A stretch of DNA of 64,000 nt from Pseudoduganella dura (GTDB lineage: Bacteria; Pseudomonadota; Gammaproteobacteria; Burkholderiales; Burkholderiaceae_D): assembly GCF_009727155.1 (NCBI RefSeq), contig NZ_WNWM01000002.1, positions 1,922,001 to 1,986,000 on the forward strand. The letters are read 5' to 3'. The translations under genes and the position numbers were made by a program. A model generated the notes under the pieces. That model had not been told where the DNA came from. It ran no database searches and was given only the letters and a program-made list of their open reading frames with translations. Positions 9,886 to 21,242 of this stretch are shown piece by piece (position 1 is the first letter of the stretch; the number at the start of each line of letters is the position of its first letter).

Positions 9886-11012
9886 ATGAGCAAGAAAGAA
9901 CAACTTTACGGCCTGATCCGTGCCAATCCGTTCATCTCCCAGCAGGAGATGGCAGAGGCGCTCGGCCTGTCGCGTTCCGCCGTGGCCGGCCATGTCGCCA
10001 GTCTGATCCGCGAGCGCCGGCTGGTGGGCCGCGCCTACGTGCTGCCGCAGGAACGGGGCGTGCTGTGCATCGGCGCCGCCAACCTCGATCGCAAGCTGCG
10101 CACGGTGGCGCCGCTGCAGATGGGCACCTCGAACCCGGCCACCGCCGGCGAAACCTTCGGCGGCGTGGCCCGCAACATCGCCGAGAACCTGGCCCGCCTC
10201 GGCACGCCGTGCGCGCTGCTGACGGCGCTGGGCGATGATAGCGCCGGCCAGGCACTGCGGGCGCACGCCCGGCATTGCGGCATCGACATGACCGGCACGC
10301 CGGTGCTGCCGGGCGCCGCCACCGGCACCTATACGGCCGTGCTGGACGCCGGCGGCGAAATGGCCGTGGCACTGGCCGACATGGCGCTGTATGAACAGCT
10401 CACGCCCGGCTTCATCGCTAGCCGCCAGGCGCAGCGCAATGCGGCGTCGCTGGTGATCGCGGACCTGAACCTGCCGCACGATACCGTCGCGCTGCTGCTG
10501 GACGAAGCGCGGCGCGACGGCATTCCCCTGGCGATCGTGGCCGTGTCGCAACCGAAAATGGCGCGGCTGCCGCGCGACCTGGCCGGCCTGCGCCTGCTGA
10601 TCCTGAACCGCGGCGAACTGGAAGAGCGCGCCGGCCGCCCGCTGCCCACCGAGGCGGCGTTGCGCGATGCGTGCCGCGCCGTGCAGGCCGAGGGCGCGCG
10701 CGACGTGATCGTCACCTGCGGCGCGGCCGGCGTGTATTACACGTACGGCAACACGTACGGCGACACGGATACCGCCAAGGCAGGCGACCTGCAATGGCTG
10801 CCGGCCCATGACGTGGACGTGGTCGACGTGACCGGCGCCGGCGACGCGTTCTCGGCGGCCGTCTGCTGGACGCTCGCCCAGGGCGAAGCCGATCTCGCCG
10901 AAGCCTGCGCCCGCGGCCTGCGCGCCGCCGCGCTGACCGTGCAGAGCACCCATACCGTATTCCCCGCGCTGACGGCCGCCCTGCTCGGCGCACCCACTCT
11001 CACAGAACAGGA

Positions 11013-11016
<4 letters not shown>
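9886..11016 (+). CDS. psuK: Pseudouridine kinase with N-terminal helix-turn-helix (PfkB family)
   Basis: 376 residues with AAGGA before ATG 9886. Residues 1-55 form a winged HTH ([24 protein letters not shown]). Residues 58-370 are a PfkB sugar/nucleoside kinase, with [16 protein letters not shown] as substrate signature and the anion-hole/catalytic base motif DVTGAGDAF (D320). The psuG gene overlaps it by four bases, so the substrate is most likely pseudouridine, phosphorylated to pseudouridine-5'-phosphate. The HTH resembles that of the E. coli YeiI-type kinases and may let the enzyme regulate its own divergent promoter. A short duplication, TYGNTYGDT, sits at about 286-294. Confidence 0.88.
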
Positions 11017-11939
<923 letters not shown>

Positions 11940-11960
11940 TTGCCTGACCGAACCGCCGCC

Positions 11961-12863
11961 ATGTCGATCGACCTGAAGCAACTGAAGTATTTCCTCGCCG
12001 TCGCCGAAGAGAAGAGTTTTTCCCGGGCCGCCGAGCGGCTGCACATCTCGCAGCCGCCGCTGTCGCAGCAGATCATGAAGCTGGAGGCGGAACTGGGCGT
12101 GAAGCTGTTCGCCCGCACCACCCGCAGCTTCGAGCTGACGGTGGCCGGCCGCGCGCTGATGAACGAAGCGGCCGAGCTGCTGGCGAAGATGCGGATGACG
12201 ATCGACACCGTGCGCCAGATCGACCGTGGCGAGGTGGGCCGGCTGCGCGTGGGCATCGTCGGCTCGGCGATGTGGGGCCCGATCCCCAGCCTGCTGGAGG
12301 AATTCCAGGGCAAGTACCCGCGCGTGACGTGGACGATCCACGAGCTCGGCCCCACCGTGCAATACGAAGCGCTGCGCGCCAAGCAGATCGACGTGGGATT
12401 CTGGCGCGAGCCGCGGCTGGACGAGACGGACCTGAAGAACGACAGCCTGCGGCAGGAACTGTGCTTTCGCGAGAACGTGTGCGTGGCCGTCAACGAGCAC
12501 CACCCGCTGGCGAAGCAGGAGGCGATCGAGCTGACCGACATCGCCGACGAGCCGATGCTGACCCTGGCGCTGGACAAGTCCGCGTTCCCGCGCTACCTGC
12601 TGCAGTGCTGCGTGAACGCCGGGTTCGAGCCGGCCATCTTCCAGGAAGCCAATGAACCGCAGACCTTGCTGGCGATGGTCGGCGCCGGGCTCGGCGTCAC
12701 GCTGATGCCGGAGACCACCAGCCGCATTGGCTGGCCCGGCGTGGTGTTCCTGCCGATCCGCACCAATCCGCCTTCCGCGAACCTGTACATCACGTACACC
12801 ACCACCGACGATGCGCCGGTGGTGCGGGCGTTCCTGAACATCCTGCGGCCGCCGGAGCGGTAA
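11961..12863 (+). CDS. LysR-family transcriptional regulator
   Basis: 300 residues from ATG 11961; an upstream in-frame TTG at 11940 would add seven. The N-terminal HTH spans residues 1-60 (LKQLKYFLAVAEEKSFSRAAERLHISQPPLSQQI), followed by a periplasmic-binding-protein-like effector domain (VGRLRVGIVGSAMWG, GAGLGVTLMP). It follows psuG by about 20 bases, so it is probably co-transcribed with the pseudouridine genes. Its targets could be that operon or the TonB receptor downstream. The effector is unknown. Confidence 0.92.
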   Translation: MSIDLKQLKYFLAVAEEKSFSRAAERLHISQPPLSQQIMKLEAELGVKLFARTTRSFELTVAGRALMNEAAELLAKMRMTIDTVRQIDRGEVGRLRVGIVGSAMWGPIPSLLEEFQGKYPRVTWTIHELGPTVQYEALRAKQIDVGFWREPRLDETDLKNDSLRQELCFRENVCVAVNEHHPLAKQEAIELTDIADEPMLTLALDKSAFPRYLLQCCVNAGFEPAIFQEANEPQTLLAMVGAGLGVTLMPETTSRIGWPGVVFLPIRTNPPSANLYITYTTTDDAPVVRAFLNILRPPER

Positions 12864-12906
12864 GAAACCCGGGGCAGGTCTTGCTGCCACAGGATTCGGG
12901 CAGCCT

Positions 12907-12958
12907 GGTGTCCGACACTTTTTCTGGATGACTCATCCAGAAAAAGGTGTCAGGCACC
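12907..12958. repeat. GGTGTC-type palindrome pair around a 13-bp hairpin
   Basis: GGTGTCCGACAC (12907-12918) and GGTGTCAGGCACC (12946-12958) flank a perfect inverted repeat TTTTTCTGGATGA-C-TCATCCAGAAAAA (12919-12945). The element fills the convergent gap between the LysR gene and the TonB receptor gene. Placed there, it could terminate transcription from both sides. It is one of the window's family of quasi-palindromic 13-mers. Confidence 0.8.
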
Positions 12959-12982
12959 GGTTCTTTTACGCCAACGACAACA

Positions 12983-15226
12983 TCAGAAATTCATCTTGAA
13001 CTGCACGCCATACGTGCGCGGTTCGTTCAGGATGCCGGTCAGGTTGTTGAAGTCGATCGCGCCCACCGATTGCACTTCGTCGGTGATGTTGCGGCCGTAC
13101 AGGGCCAGGTCGTACTTGCCGTCGCCCCACTTGTAGCCCACGCGCAGGCCGCCTTCCAGCAGGTCCTTGGCCTTGTACTCGACCGCTTCGTACAGGAAGA
13201 AGTTATACGACGAGCGGTACGACCAGTCGGTGAACGCATACACTTCGCCGTTGGCCACCGGGGTGGCGTATTTCAGCGTGAAATTGTGCTGCCATTTCGG
13301 CGCGCGCGGCAGCGGGTTGCCGTCGATCAGGGCCACGCGGCTGCCGTTCACGAACGAGACCGGGTTCGTCACCGTGCAGCCGCTGCCGCACGGCAGCACG
13401 AACAGGCTGCCGTCCTGGATCTCGGTATCGTTGTAGCTGGTGCCGAACGTGGCCGAGAAATTCTGCGACAGGTTGGCCTGCAGGTCCAGCTCGACGCCCT
13501 GCCCGATTGCCTTGTCCGCGTTCAGCAGCTGGTTCATGTTGACGTTGCCGCTGCCGGCCGTCAGCTGCTTGTCCTTGACGCGGTAGCGGAACACGGTGGC
13601 GGCCAGGCGCGCGCGGCGGTCGAACAGGTCCTGCTTGACGCCCGCTTCATACGACAGCACCTTCTCGGCGCCGGCCATCGACGGCTGGCTGGTCAGGTCG
13701 TTCAGGCGGCCCTGCATCGACGGCGCGCGGTAGCCGGTGGCCACGCGCACGAACACGTTGGTGTCGCGGTTGACCACGTAGGTACCCGATGCATCCCAGC
13801 TGATGTTGGTGGAATCGTCGGACAGCGGCAGGTAGGTGCGGCCGGTGGTCTCGATGCGCTGCGCGACGAAATCCTTCTTGTCGCTGGTGTAGCGCAGGCC
13901 GCCGCGCAGCTTGAGGCGGTCGCTGACGGCGTAGTTCAGCGAGCCGAAGGCCGCCCACGACCTGGCGTTCTGCGTCTGCGTGGCGTAGTTCGGCACTTGC
14001 GGATTGCCTGGCGCCAGCGAGTTGAACGCGATGCTGTCGATCGTGATGTCTTCCTTGAAGTAGAACAGGCCGGCGATCCACTGCAGCGGGCTCTTCGTGT
14101 TCGACTCGGCGCGCAGTTCCTGCGAGATCTGGCGGTGGTTCGGGATCACGTCGGCCGTTTCGACCACGAACGGGATGAAGCCCGGCCCGTACGGCGGCGC
14201 GTACACGGCGCCGTAGCCGCCATCGACGTCGGCGCGGCTGAAGAACTCGAGCTTTTCGTAGCCCGTGATCGAGTGCAGCGTGATGCCCGGCAGGTCCCAT
14301 CGCAGCCGCACATTGCCGCCCTTGTTCTTCAGGTGCTGCTCGTTGACGCCGTCGCTTGGGTAGCTGCCGAAGTCGAAGCCGTCGACCAGTTCGTTCGTGC
14401 CGGCCTTCAGGATGTTGGCGCGGAACAGCGTGGCGGTGCCGTCCATGTCGCGGCCGTGCACGTTGAACAGCGCCGAGAAATCGGCCGACGGCTTGTACAG
14501 CACCTGCAGGCGCGCGGCGTTGTCCTTGTAGCCTTCGAATTCGCGCGTGCCGGTGGCACGGTTGTTGTCGACCCGGTCGCCACGGTGCTGCGACGAGCCT
14601 GCGAAGCGGATCGCCACCGTGTCGCTGACCGGGATGTTGTACGCGCCATCCACGTTGCGCACGCGGTCCTTGCCGAAGCCGGCGGCCAGGTAGCCTTCCT
14701 GCTTGAACACGGGCTTGGCCGAATCGAACTTGATCACGCCGGCCGGCGAGTTGCGGCCGAACAGCGTGCCCTGCGGGCCGCGCAGCACTTCCACCTGGTC
14801 CACGTCGAACACCGGGAAGCCTTTCAGCATCGGGTTTTCCTGCACGATGTCGTCCATCACCAGGCCCACCGGCTGCGACGCGTTCAGGTCGAAGTCGGTA
14901 TTGCCCAGGCCGCGGATATAGAAGCGCGGGAACGTGCGGCCATAATCCGATTCGATGCTGACCGATGGCGAACGACCGGACAGGAAGCGGATGTCCTGCC
15001 CGCCGGAGGTCAGCACGTCGAGCTTCTCGCCTTTCACGGTGGCGATGGACATCGGCACATCCTTGATGTTTTCCGCGCGGCGCTGCGCTGTGACGATCAC
15101 CGTTTCGAGCTGGCCCGGCTGGGTGGCCTGGGCGGCGGTGTCCGTCGCCTGGGTTTCCTGTGCCGACGCGAACGGGAAGGCGGTTGCGATGGCCAGCGCC
15201 ATCAGGGTCCGGTGGGTCGATTTCAT
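12983..15226 (-). CDS. TonB-dependent outer-membrane receptor
   Basis: 747 residues. A signal peptide (cleavage after about residue 22, AFPFASA) is followed by a TonB box (ETVIVTAQRR near residue 41). Next come a plug domain with VEVLRGPQGTLFGRNSPAG and a 22-strand barrel ending in the usual terminal Phe (FKMNF). The ligand is not evident. Position between pseudouridine genes and a nucleoside ABC importer, plus the 19-bp box shared with the nucleoside operon, suggests import of nucleosides, nucleotides or oligonucleotides (inference). A siderophore role cannot be excluded, since the barrel looks like ordinary FecA/CirA-type receptors. Confidence 0.92.
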   Translation of the reverse strand: MKSTHRTLMALAIATAFPFASAQETQATDTAAQATQPGQLETVIVTAQRRAENIKDVPMSIATVKGEKLDVLTSGGQDIRFLSGRSPSVSIESDYGRTFPRFYIRGLGNTDFDLNASQPVGLVMDDIVQENPMLKGFPVFDVDQVEVLRGPQGTLFGRNSPAGVIKFDSAKPVFKQEGYLAAGFGKDRVRNVDGAYNIPVSDTVAIRFAGSSQHRGDRVDNNRATGTREFEGYKDNAARLQVLYKPSADFSALFNVHGRDMDGTATLFRANILKAGTNELVDGFDFGSYPSDGVNEQHLKNKGGNVRLRWDLPGITLHSITGYEKLEFFSRADVDGGYGAVYAPPYGPGFIPFVVETADVIPNHRQISQELRAESNTKSPLQWIAGLFYFKEDITIDSIAFNSLAPGNPQVPNYATQTQNARSWAAFGSLNYAVSDRLKLRGGLRYTSDKKDFVAQRIETTGRTYLPLSDDSTNISWDASGTYVVNRDTNVFVRVATGYRAPSMQGRLNDLTSQPSMAGAEKVLSYEAGVKQDLFDRRARLAATVFRYRVKDKQLTAGSGNVNMNQLLNADKAIGQGVELDLQANLSQNFSATFGTSYNDTEIQDGSLFVLPCGSGCTVTNPVSFVNGSRVALIDGNPLPRAPKWQHNFTLKYATPVANGEVYAFTDWSYRSSYNFFLYEAVEYKAKDLLEGGLRVGYKWGDGKYDLALYGRNITDEVQSVGAIDFNNLTGILNEPRTYGVQFKMNF

Positions 15227-15707
15227 GGGTGCCAGTTCCTTTATTGTTGGCGTTACATCATGGCAATTGGGTAATAACCGCCGATGCTACACGAACGAAA
15301 CTGGCCCTACCAACAACCTTATTGAGATGTTTTCAATATAAATTCTTTAAAAAAAAGGTATTTGTCATACATATCACCCCCATGCAATAGTGCGCAGTCA
15401 GCCCCGGCCCGGCCGCCAGGCGGCCCCAGTGGAAGCGATCATTTCGGGGTTTTGTCGTGACACCAGAAGTGGAGCGAAAACAACAGCGGCAGGGTACGGC
15501 GGCCTGCACATGGCAGCTCACCGGCTGTTGCGTGATTCCAACAGCGAATGTGGACCGTGGAAAAAAATGCAATGAACGGAAAACTGGACGGCAAGACAAA
15601 TGCTGAGCAAAGCTTCTAAACATGCGCCTTTCATGGCGCCGACGCCCGGCGGCCTACATGTTGCGCTCGCAAAAACTATACAATAGCGGACTTCCAGGAG
15701 CCTTTTC
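15227..15707. other. Intergenic region between TonB receptor and bmp
   Basis: 481 bases between divergent genes. The half near the receptor is AT-rich with an A tract at 15349-15356 and the 19-bp box at 15357-15375. The rest is mixed and holds GGCCGCC-A-GGCGGCC near 15409. Several open frames cross it on the minus strand, but none has a ribosome binding site or recognisable protein. The region must contain both promoters; no clear -35/-10 pair was identified for bmp. Confidence 0.6.
15357..15375 (-). promoter_or_regulatory. 19-bp box upstream of TonB receptor
   Basis: On the minus strand this reads GATATGTATGACAAATACC, 18 of 19 bases identical to the box at 9732-9750. It lies about 130 bases upstream of the receptor start. 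See the paired entry; the binding protein is unknown. Confidence 0.55.
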
Positions 15708-16703
15708 ATGAAAATCAAACAACTTTCCATGATGATCGCCGCAGTTGCGGTTTCGACGAGCGCATTCTCGGCCACTCCGAAACTGGGCATCGTCTACGAC
15801 GCGGGCGGCAAGTTCGACAAGTCGTTCAACCAGTCCGCCTTCGAAGGCGCTTCGCGTTTCAAGAAAGATACCGGTATCAACTTCATCGAAGTGCAGGCTT
15901 CTTCGGATACCCAGGCCGAACAGGTGCTGCGTGGCCTGGCCCGCAAGAAGCTCGACATGATCGCCTCGATCGGCTTCGCGCAGACGCAGGCCGTGCAGAA
16001 GGTGGCGAAGGAATTCCCGAACGTGCGCTTCGTGCTGATCGACGGCGTTGCGCAAGGCGCCAACGTGAACTCGATCACGTTCAAGGAAGAAGAAGGCTCC
16101 TACCTGGCCGGCGTGGCCGCCGCGATGGCGTCGAAGTCGAAGAAGCTGGGCTTCATCGGCGGCATCGACATCCCGCTGATCCGCACCTTTGCCTGCGGCT
16201 ACGCGCAGGGCGCGAAATCCGTCGACAAGAAAGCCGAGATCGTGCAGAACATGGTCGGCACCACCGCCGCCGCCTGGAACGATCCGGCCAAGGGCGGCGA
16301 ACTGGCCCGCTCGCAGTTCGACCGCGGCGTGGACGTGGTGTTCGCCGTGGCCGGCGGTTCCGGCATGGGCACGCTGCAGATGGCCAAGGAAAAAGGCAAG
16401 CTGGCGATCGGCGTCGATTCGAACCAGAACCACCTGTACCCGGGCACGATGCTGACCTCGATGGTCAAGCGCGTGGACAATGCCGTGTACGACAGCTTCA
16501 CGCAAATGAAGAACGGCACCTGGAAAGGCGGCGTGACCGCCAAGGGCATCAAGGAAGGCGGCGTGGACTGGGCGCTGGACGCCAACAACCGCAAGCTGAT
16601 CACGCCGGAAATCGAAAAGCGCGTGCTCGGTGCCCGCAAGGACATCATCGATGGCAAGACCCGTGTCATCGATATCCGCTCGGGCACTGCCTGCCCGGTC
16701 TGA
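15708..16703 (+). CDS. BMP-family nucleoside ABC transporter, periplasmic binding protein
   Basis: 331 residues with CAGGAG before ATG 15708 and a signal peptide ending near AFSA (residue 22). It is a basic-membrane-protein/PnrA-type binding protein, a family that binds purine and pyrimidine nucleosides. Signatures are LGIVYDAGGKFDKSFNQSAFEGA at the start, GFIGGID, VFAVAGGSGMGTLQMAK and GVDSNQNHLYPGTMLTSMVK. A Cys near residue 163 (TFACGYAQG) is typical. It heads a four-gene importer operon, separated from the ATPase by an intrinsic terminator that should give it excess expression. Confidence 0.93.
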   Translation: MKIKQLSMMIAAVAVSTSAFSATPKLGIVYDAGGKFDKSFNQSAFEGASRFKKDTGINFIEVQASSDTQAEQVLRGLARKKLDMIASIGFAQTQAVQKVAKEFPNVRFVLIDGVAQGANVNSITFKEEEGSYLAGVAAAMASKSKKLGFIGGIDIPLIRTFACGYAQGAKSVDKKAEIVQNMVGTTAAAWNDPAKGGELARSQFDRGVDVVFAVAGGSGMGTLQMAKEKGKLAIGVDSNQNHLYPGTMLTSMVKRVDNAVYDSFTQMKNGTWKGGVTAKGIKEGGVDWALDANNRKLITPEIEKRVLGARKDIIDGKTRVIDIRSGTACPV

Positions 16704-16723
16704 TCCACCTGCATCACGAAAAG

Positions 16724-16761
16724 AAACGCGCCGCCGGAGCCCTGCTCCGCGGCGCGTTTTT
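16724..16761 (+). terminator. Intrinsic terminator/attenuator after bmp
   Basis: An 11-bp stem (AAACGCGCCGC with GCGGCGCGTTT), one bulged C and a further 5-bp stem with a 3-base loop, followed by TTTTT ending at 16761. It sits only 27 bases before the ATPase start, so some read-through is presumably needed to express the rest of the transporter. Confidence 0.85.
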
Positions 16762-16787
16762 CAGTAAAACACGACCTGAAAACTCCT

Positions 16788-18310
<1,523 letters not shown>

Positions 18311-18314
<4 letters not shown>

Positions 18315-19393
18315 CAACCAACGATATGCCACGCTGGGCAACCGGCATCGTCCTGCCCATCCTGAATCTGCTTTCCGCCTTGCTGGTCACCGCGCTGGTG
18401 ATCCACCTGCTGGGCGAGAATCCCGTCGAATCGATGCAGATCCTGATCAACAGCGCCGTCGTCAATCCGGAAGGCCTGGCCTACACGCTGTTCTACGCGT
18501 CGACCTTCGTCTTCACGGGCCTGGCGGTCTCGGTGGCGATGCAGGCGGGCCTGTTCAACATCGGCGCCGAAGGGCAGATGTACCTGGGCGGCCTGGGCAT
18601 CACGCTGGCGATGCTGGCGTTCGACGCCACGCTGCCATGGTTCCTGCTGATCCCCGCCGGCATGATCGGCGCGGCACTGTTCGGCGCGCTGTGGGCGTTC
18701 GTTCCCGGCTACCTGCAGGCGAAACGGGGCAGCCACATCGTCGTCACCACGATCATGTTCAACTTCATCGCCGCTTCGCTGATGAACTTCGTGATCGTGC
18801 GCTTCCTGATCCCGCCGGGCGAGCAGAACACCGCCTCGCGCGTGTTCTCCGCCGGCGCCGAACTGCCGCGCCTGTCGGACTGGCTGCCGTGGCTGGGCGA
18901 TACGCCGCTGAACATCAGCCTGTTCCTGGCGATCGTCGCGCTGGCCGTGTATGGCGTGATGGTGTCGCGCTCGTCGTGGGGCTACAAGCTGCGCGCCACG
19001 GGCCTGAACAAGCATGCCGCGCACTATGCCGGCGTGAAGATCTCGACGACGATCATCGTGACGATGCTGATCTCGGGCGCGCTGGCGGGCCTGGGCGCCG
19101 TCAATTCGATGATGGGTTCCACGCATTACCTGTCGCTGAATTTCGTCGGCGGCGCCGGCTTCATCGGCATCGCGATCGCGCTGATGGGCCGCCAGCACCC
19201 GGTGGGCATCTTCCTGTCGGCCCTGCTGTTCGGCGCGCTGACCCAGGGCGGCTTCGACCTGTCGCTCGAGAAGCCGAACATCCCGCCCGAGATGGTGATT
19301 CTCATCCAGGGCCTGATCATCCTGTTCTGCGGCGCGATGGAATACCTGTACGCACCGGCGCTGATCAAACTGATCAAAGGAAAACAAGCATGA
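18311..19393 (+). CDS. Nucleoside ABC transporter permease (first subunit)
   Basis: 360 residues with about ten hydrophobic segments, of the BPD_transp_2 family (LivH/RbsC-like, NupP/YufP type). The segment AGLFNIGAEGQMYLGGLG is the conserved coupling region after the second membrane span. Its start overlaps the ATPase stop and its stop overlaps the second permease start (ATGA both times). The operon is therefore tightly coupled in translation. It pairs with the next gene to form the heterodimeric channel. Confidence 0.93.
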
Positions 19394-20361
19394 GCTTCGA
19401 AGACCTCCACCTGGGCAGCATCGTCGTCTCCACCGTGCGCAACGCGCCGGTATTGATCTTCGCGGCCATGGCCGGCCTGTTCGCGGAACGCTCCGGCGTC
19501 ATCGACATCGGCCTGGAAGGCAAGATCCTGGCCTCGGCATTCGTTTCCGCCGCGGTGGCCTTCACCACGCAGAACCCGTGGTACGGCATCCTGGCCGGCA
19601 TCGCCGTCTCGGTGGCGATCGCGCTGCTGCAGGGCTGCATCGCCATCACGCAAAAGGGCAACCAGTTGGTGGCCGGCATCGCCATCAACATCACGATGAG
19701 CGGACTGACGTTCGTCGTGGCGCAGTACTTCTTCCAGCAGGGCGGCCGCACGCCGGACCTGGGCGAGGCGCGGCTGTCGGAAATCGTGCTGCCCGGCAGC
19801 GCCGCGGTGGCGGACGTGCCGGTGATCGGCTGGATCTGGACGCAGCTGCTGGGCGGCCACACGGTGCTCGTCTACCTGGCGTTCGCTCTGGTGCCGCTGG
19901 TGCACTGGGTGCTGTACCACACCCGCTTCGGCCTGCGGCTGCGCGCCTGCGGCGAGAACCCGCACGCCGCCGACGCGGCCGGCGTTTCCGTCGAACGCAC
20001 CCGCTATGCGGCGATGCTGATCGCCGGCATCCTGTGCTCGTTCTCCGGCGCCTATCTCGCCATCGTGCAGAGCGGCTTCTTCCTGCGCGACATGTCCGCC
20101 GGCGCCGGCTACCTGGCGCTGACCGCCATGGTGTTCGGCAACTGGCGCCCGTTCTACACCTTCCTCGGCTGCCTGATGTTCGGCTTCTTCGGCGCCGTGC
20201 AGATCCAGCTGGAAGGCGTGGACCTGCCGGTCGTCGGCCGCATTCCGGGCGCGCTGATCCAGATGGTGCCGTATGTCGTCACCGTGATCGTGCTGGCCGG
20301 ACTGATGGCCAAGTCGGTCGCCCCGAAGGCGATCGGCGTGCCGTTCGTGAAGTCGCGCTAA
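19390..20361 (+). CDS. Nucleoside ABC transporter permease (second subunit)
   Basis: 323 residues from ATG 19390. It belongs to the same family as the previous gene but is the shorter YufQ/NupQ-like partner. The characteristic AGLFAERSGVIDIGLEGKIL lies at residues 26-45, and ENPHAADAAGVSVERTRY marks the cytoplasmic loop. A long open frame extends upstream inside the first permease in another phase, but its residues are unlike any transporter. A T-tailed hairpin follows 18 bases after the stop, ending the importer operon. Confidence 0.93.
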   Translation: MSFEDLHLGSIVVSTVRNAPVLIFAAMAGLFAERSGVIDIGLEGKILASAFVSAAVAFTTQNPWYGILAGIAVSVAIALLQGCIAITQKGNQLVAGIAINITMSGLTFVVAQYFFQQGGRTPDLGEARLSEIVLPGSAAVADVPVIGWIWTQLLGGHTVLVYLAFALVPLVHWVLYHTRFGLRLRACGENPHAADAAGVSVERTRYAAMLIAGILCSFSGAYLAIVQSGFFLRDMSAGAGYLALTAMVFGNWRPFYTFLGCLMFGFFGAVQIQLEGVDLPVVGRIPGALIQMVPYVVTVIVLAGLMAKSVAPKAIGVPFVKSR

Positions 20362-20379
20362 GCCGTCCCTGCCCCACCG

Positions 20380-20407
20380 AAAGCCTGCGCGACCCGCAGG
20401 CTTTTTT
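20380..20407 (+). terminator. Intrinsic terminator of the nucleoside importer operon
   Basis: AAAGCCTGCG pairs with the CGCAGGCTTT side around a 5-base loop, followed by a run of six T. It lies immediately downstream of the second permease gene. Confidence 0.85.
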
Positions 20408-20418
20408 CTTGCCGCAAT

Positions 20419-20479
20419 ATTGCCCAGAACCGGGGTCAGACCCCGGTTCTGGGCAATGTTTCTCAAAACTGGGGTCTGG
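20419..20479. repeat. GGGGTC-type palindrome with conserved linker
   Basis: A perfect 19-bp inverted repeat around a single A (arms 20419-20437 and 20439-20457) is centred on GGGGTC-A-GACCCC. The linker AATGTTTCTCAAAA (20455-20468) and a half-core GGGGTCTGG (20471-20479) follow. The reverse complement of the linker, TTTTGAGAAACATT, recurs between the arms of the element at 50130-50183. It lies in a convergent gap (permease and NudK genes). Confidence 0.8.
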
Positions 20480-20489
20480 AAGGAGAGAC

Positions 20490-20530
20490 GGCCAGCAGGC
20501 CATCTCTGCTATGCAGGCGGAGTGCAATGC
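20490..20530 (+). repeat. Dispersed repeat, copy A
   Basis: By hand alignment 34 of 41 bases match the minus strand at 60772-60812, with the common words GCCATCTC, GCAGGCGGAG and CAATGC. Weaker similarity continues for tens of bases on both sides. One frame reads AISAxQAExN in both copies. A small palindrome GGAGTGCA-A-TGCACTCC (20519-20535) overlaps its end. No function can be assigned. Confidence 0.55.
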
Positions 20531-20588
20531 ACTCCGAAACCCCTGCTCCCGCCTCCGGTTTTTGGCAACACTTTGGTGGAAACAACGG

Positions 20589-21170
20589 TCAGCGGGTCGC
20601 GAACAGGTGCAGGGCGGCGTGCTGCAGCAGCATGATGGTCTTGCCGTCCTCGATGCGGCCGTCGGCGGTCATGGCGAGGGCGGTGTCGATGTCGAGTTCG
20701 AGCACTTCGATGTCTTCGCCTTCCGCGGCGATGCCGCCGCCGTCGCCGGCACGCTGGCTGGATTCGTATTCGGCGACGAAAAAGTGCAGCCGCTCGGTGA
20801 CGGAGCCGGGGCTCATGAAGGCGTCGAACACGCGCTGCACGCGGTCGACGCGAAAGCCCGTTTCCTCGGCCGCTTCGGCGCGGATGCGTTCTTCCGGCGA
20901 CGCGGCGTCGAGCAGGCCGGCGGGGGCTTCGACCAGGTAGCCGTCATGCGTGCCGCCGTAGCCGAATGCGGGAAAGCGGAACTGCCGCACCAGCACCACG
21001 GTGCGCCGCGCCAGGTTGTAGAGCAGGATCACGGCGCCATGGCCGCGGTCGTACGTTTCGCGCGACATGGTCTGCCAGCTGCCGTCGCGCCGGCGGTAGT
21101 CGAACGTGGTTTTCTTCAGCAGGTACCAGTCGTTGGACAGCGTGGTGACGTCGCGAATGCGCACGTGCAT
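20589..21170 (-). CDS. nudK: NUDIX hydrolase, NudK-like (GDP-mannose pyrophosphatase family)
   Basis: 193 residues, the length of NudK. The Nudix helix reads AGLLDAASPEERIRAEAAEETGF; compared with NudK the first Glu of the box is replaced by Ser (AASP), while the metal-binding EEtG portion is intact. The N-terminal strand region (WYLLKKTTFDYRR, DRGHGAVILLYN) and VLVRQFRFPA also fit NudK, an enzyme that hydrolyses GDP-mannose or related nucleotide sugars. ADP-ribose hydrolase activity is an alternative. It is divergent from the DeoR gene with 71 bases between starts. Confidence 0.8.
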   Translation of the reverse strand: MHVRIRDVTTLSNDWYLLKKTTFDYRRRDGSWQTMSRETYDRGHGAVILLYNLARRTVVLVRQFRFPAFGYGGTHDGYLVEAPAGLLDAASPEERIRAEAAEETGFRVDRVQRVFDAFMSPGSVTERLHFFVAEYESSQRAGDGGGIAAEGEDIEVLELDIDTALAMTADGRIEDGKTIMLLQHAALHLFATR

Positions 21171-21202
21171 GATGGCTCCTCGGCGTTGAACTGTTTTTAG
21201 CG

Positions 21203-21242
21203 TATCATGCGATATCGTGTAATTTCAAGGAATTTCGTGCAA
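21203..21242 (+). promoter_or_regulatory. Four tandem 10-bp repeats upstream of the DeoR gene
   Basis: TATCATGCGA, TATCGTGTAA, TTTCAAGGAA and TTTCGTGCAA follow each other without gaps and end at the DeoR start codon. The consensus T[AT]TC[AG][TA]GNNA recurs every 10 bp, so the sites fall on one face of the helix. DeoR/GlpR regulators often bind direct repeats of TTCG-like half sites. Autoregulation, and control of the divergent nudK gene, is the likely meaning. Confidence 0.6.

Noticed and set aside
12947..15274. A 775-codon open frame on the plus strand
   Set aside because: Antisense to the first TonB receptor; it has no signal peptide or domain pattern.
15333..15623. A 96-codon minus-strand frame in the TonB receptor/bmp gap
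   Set aside because: No ribosome binding site and no family resemblance, and it covers the probable promoter region.
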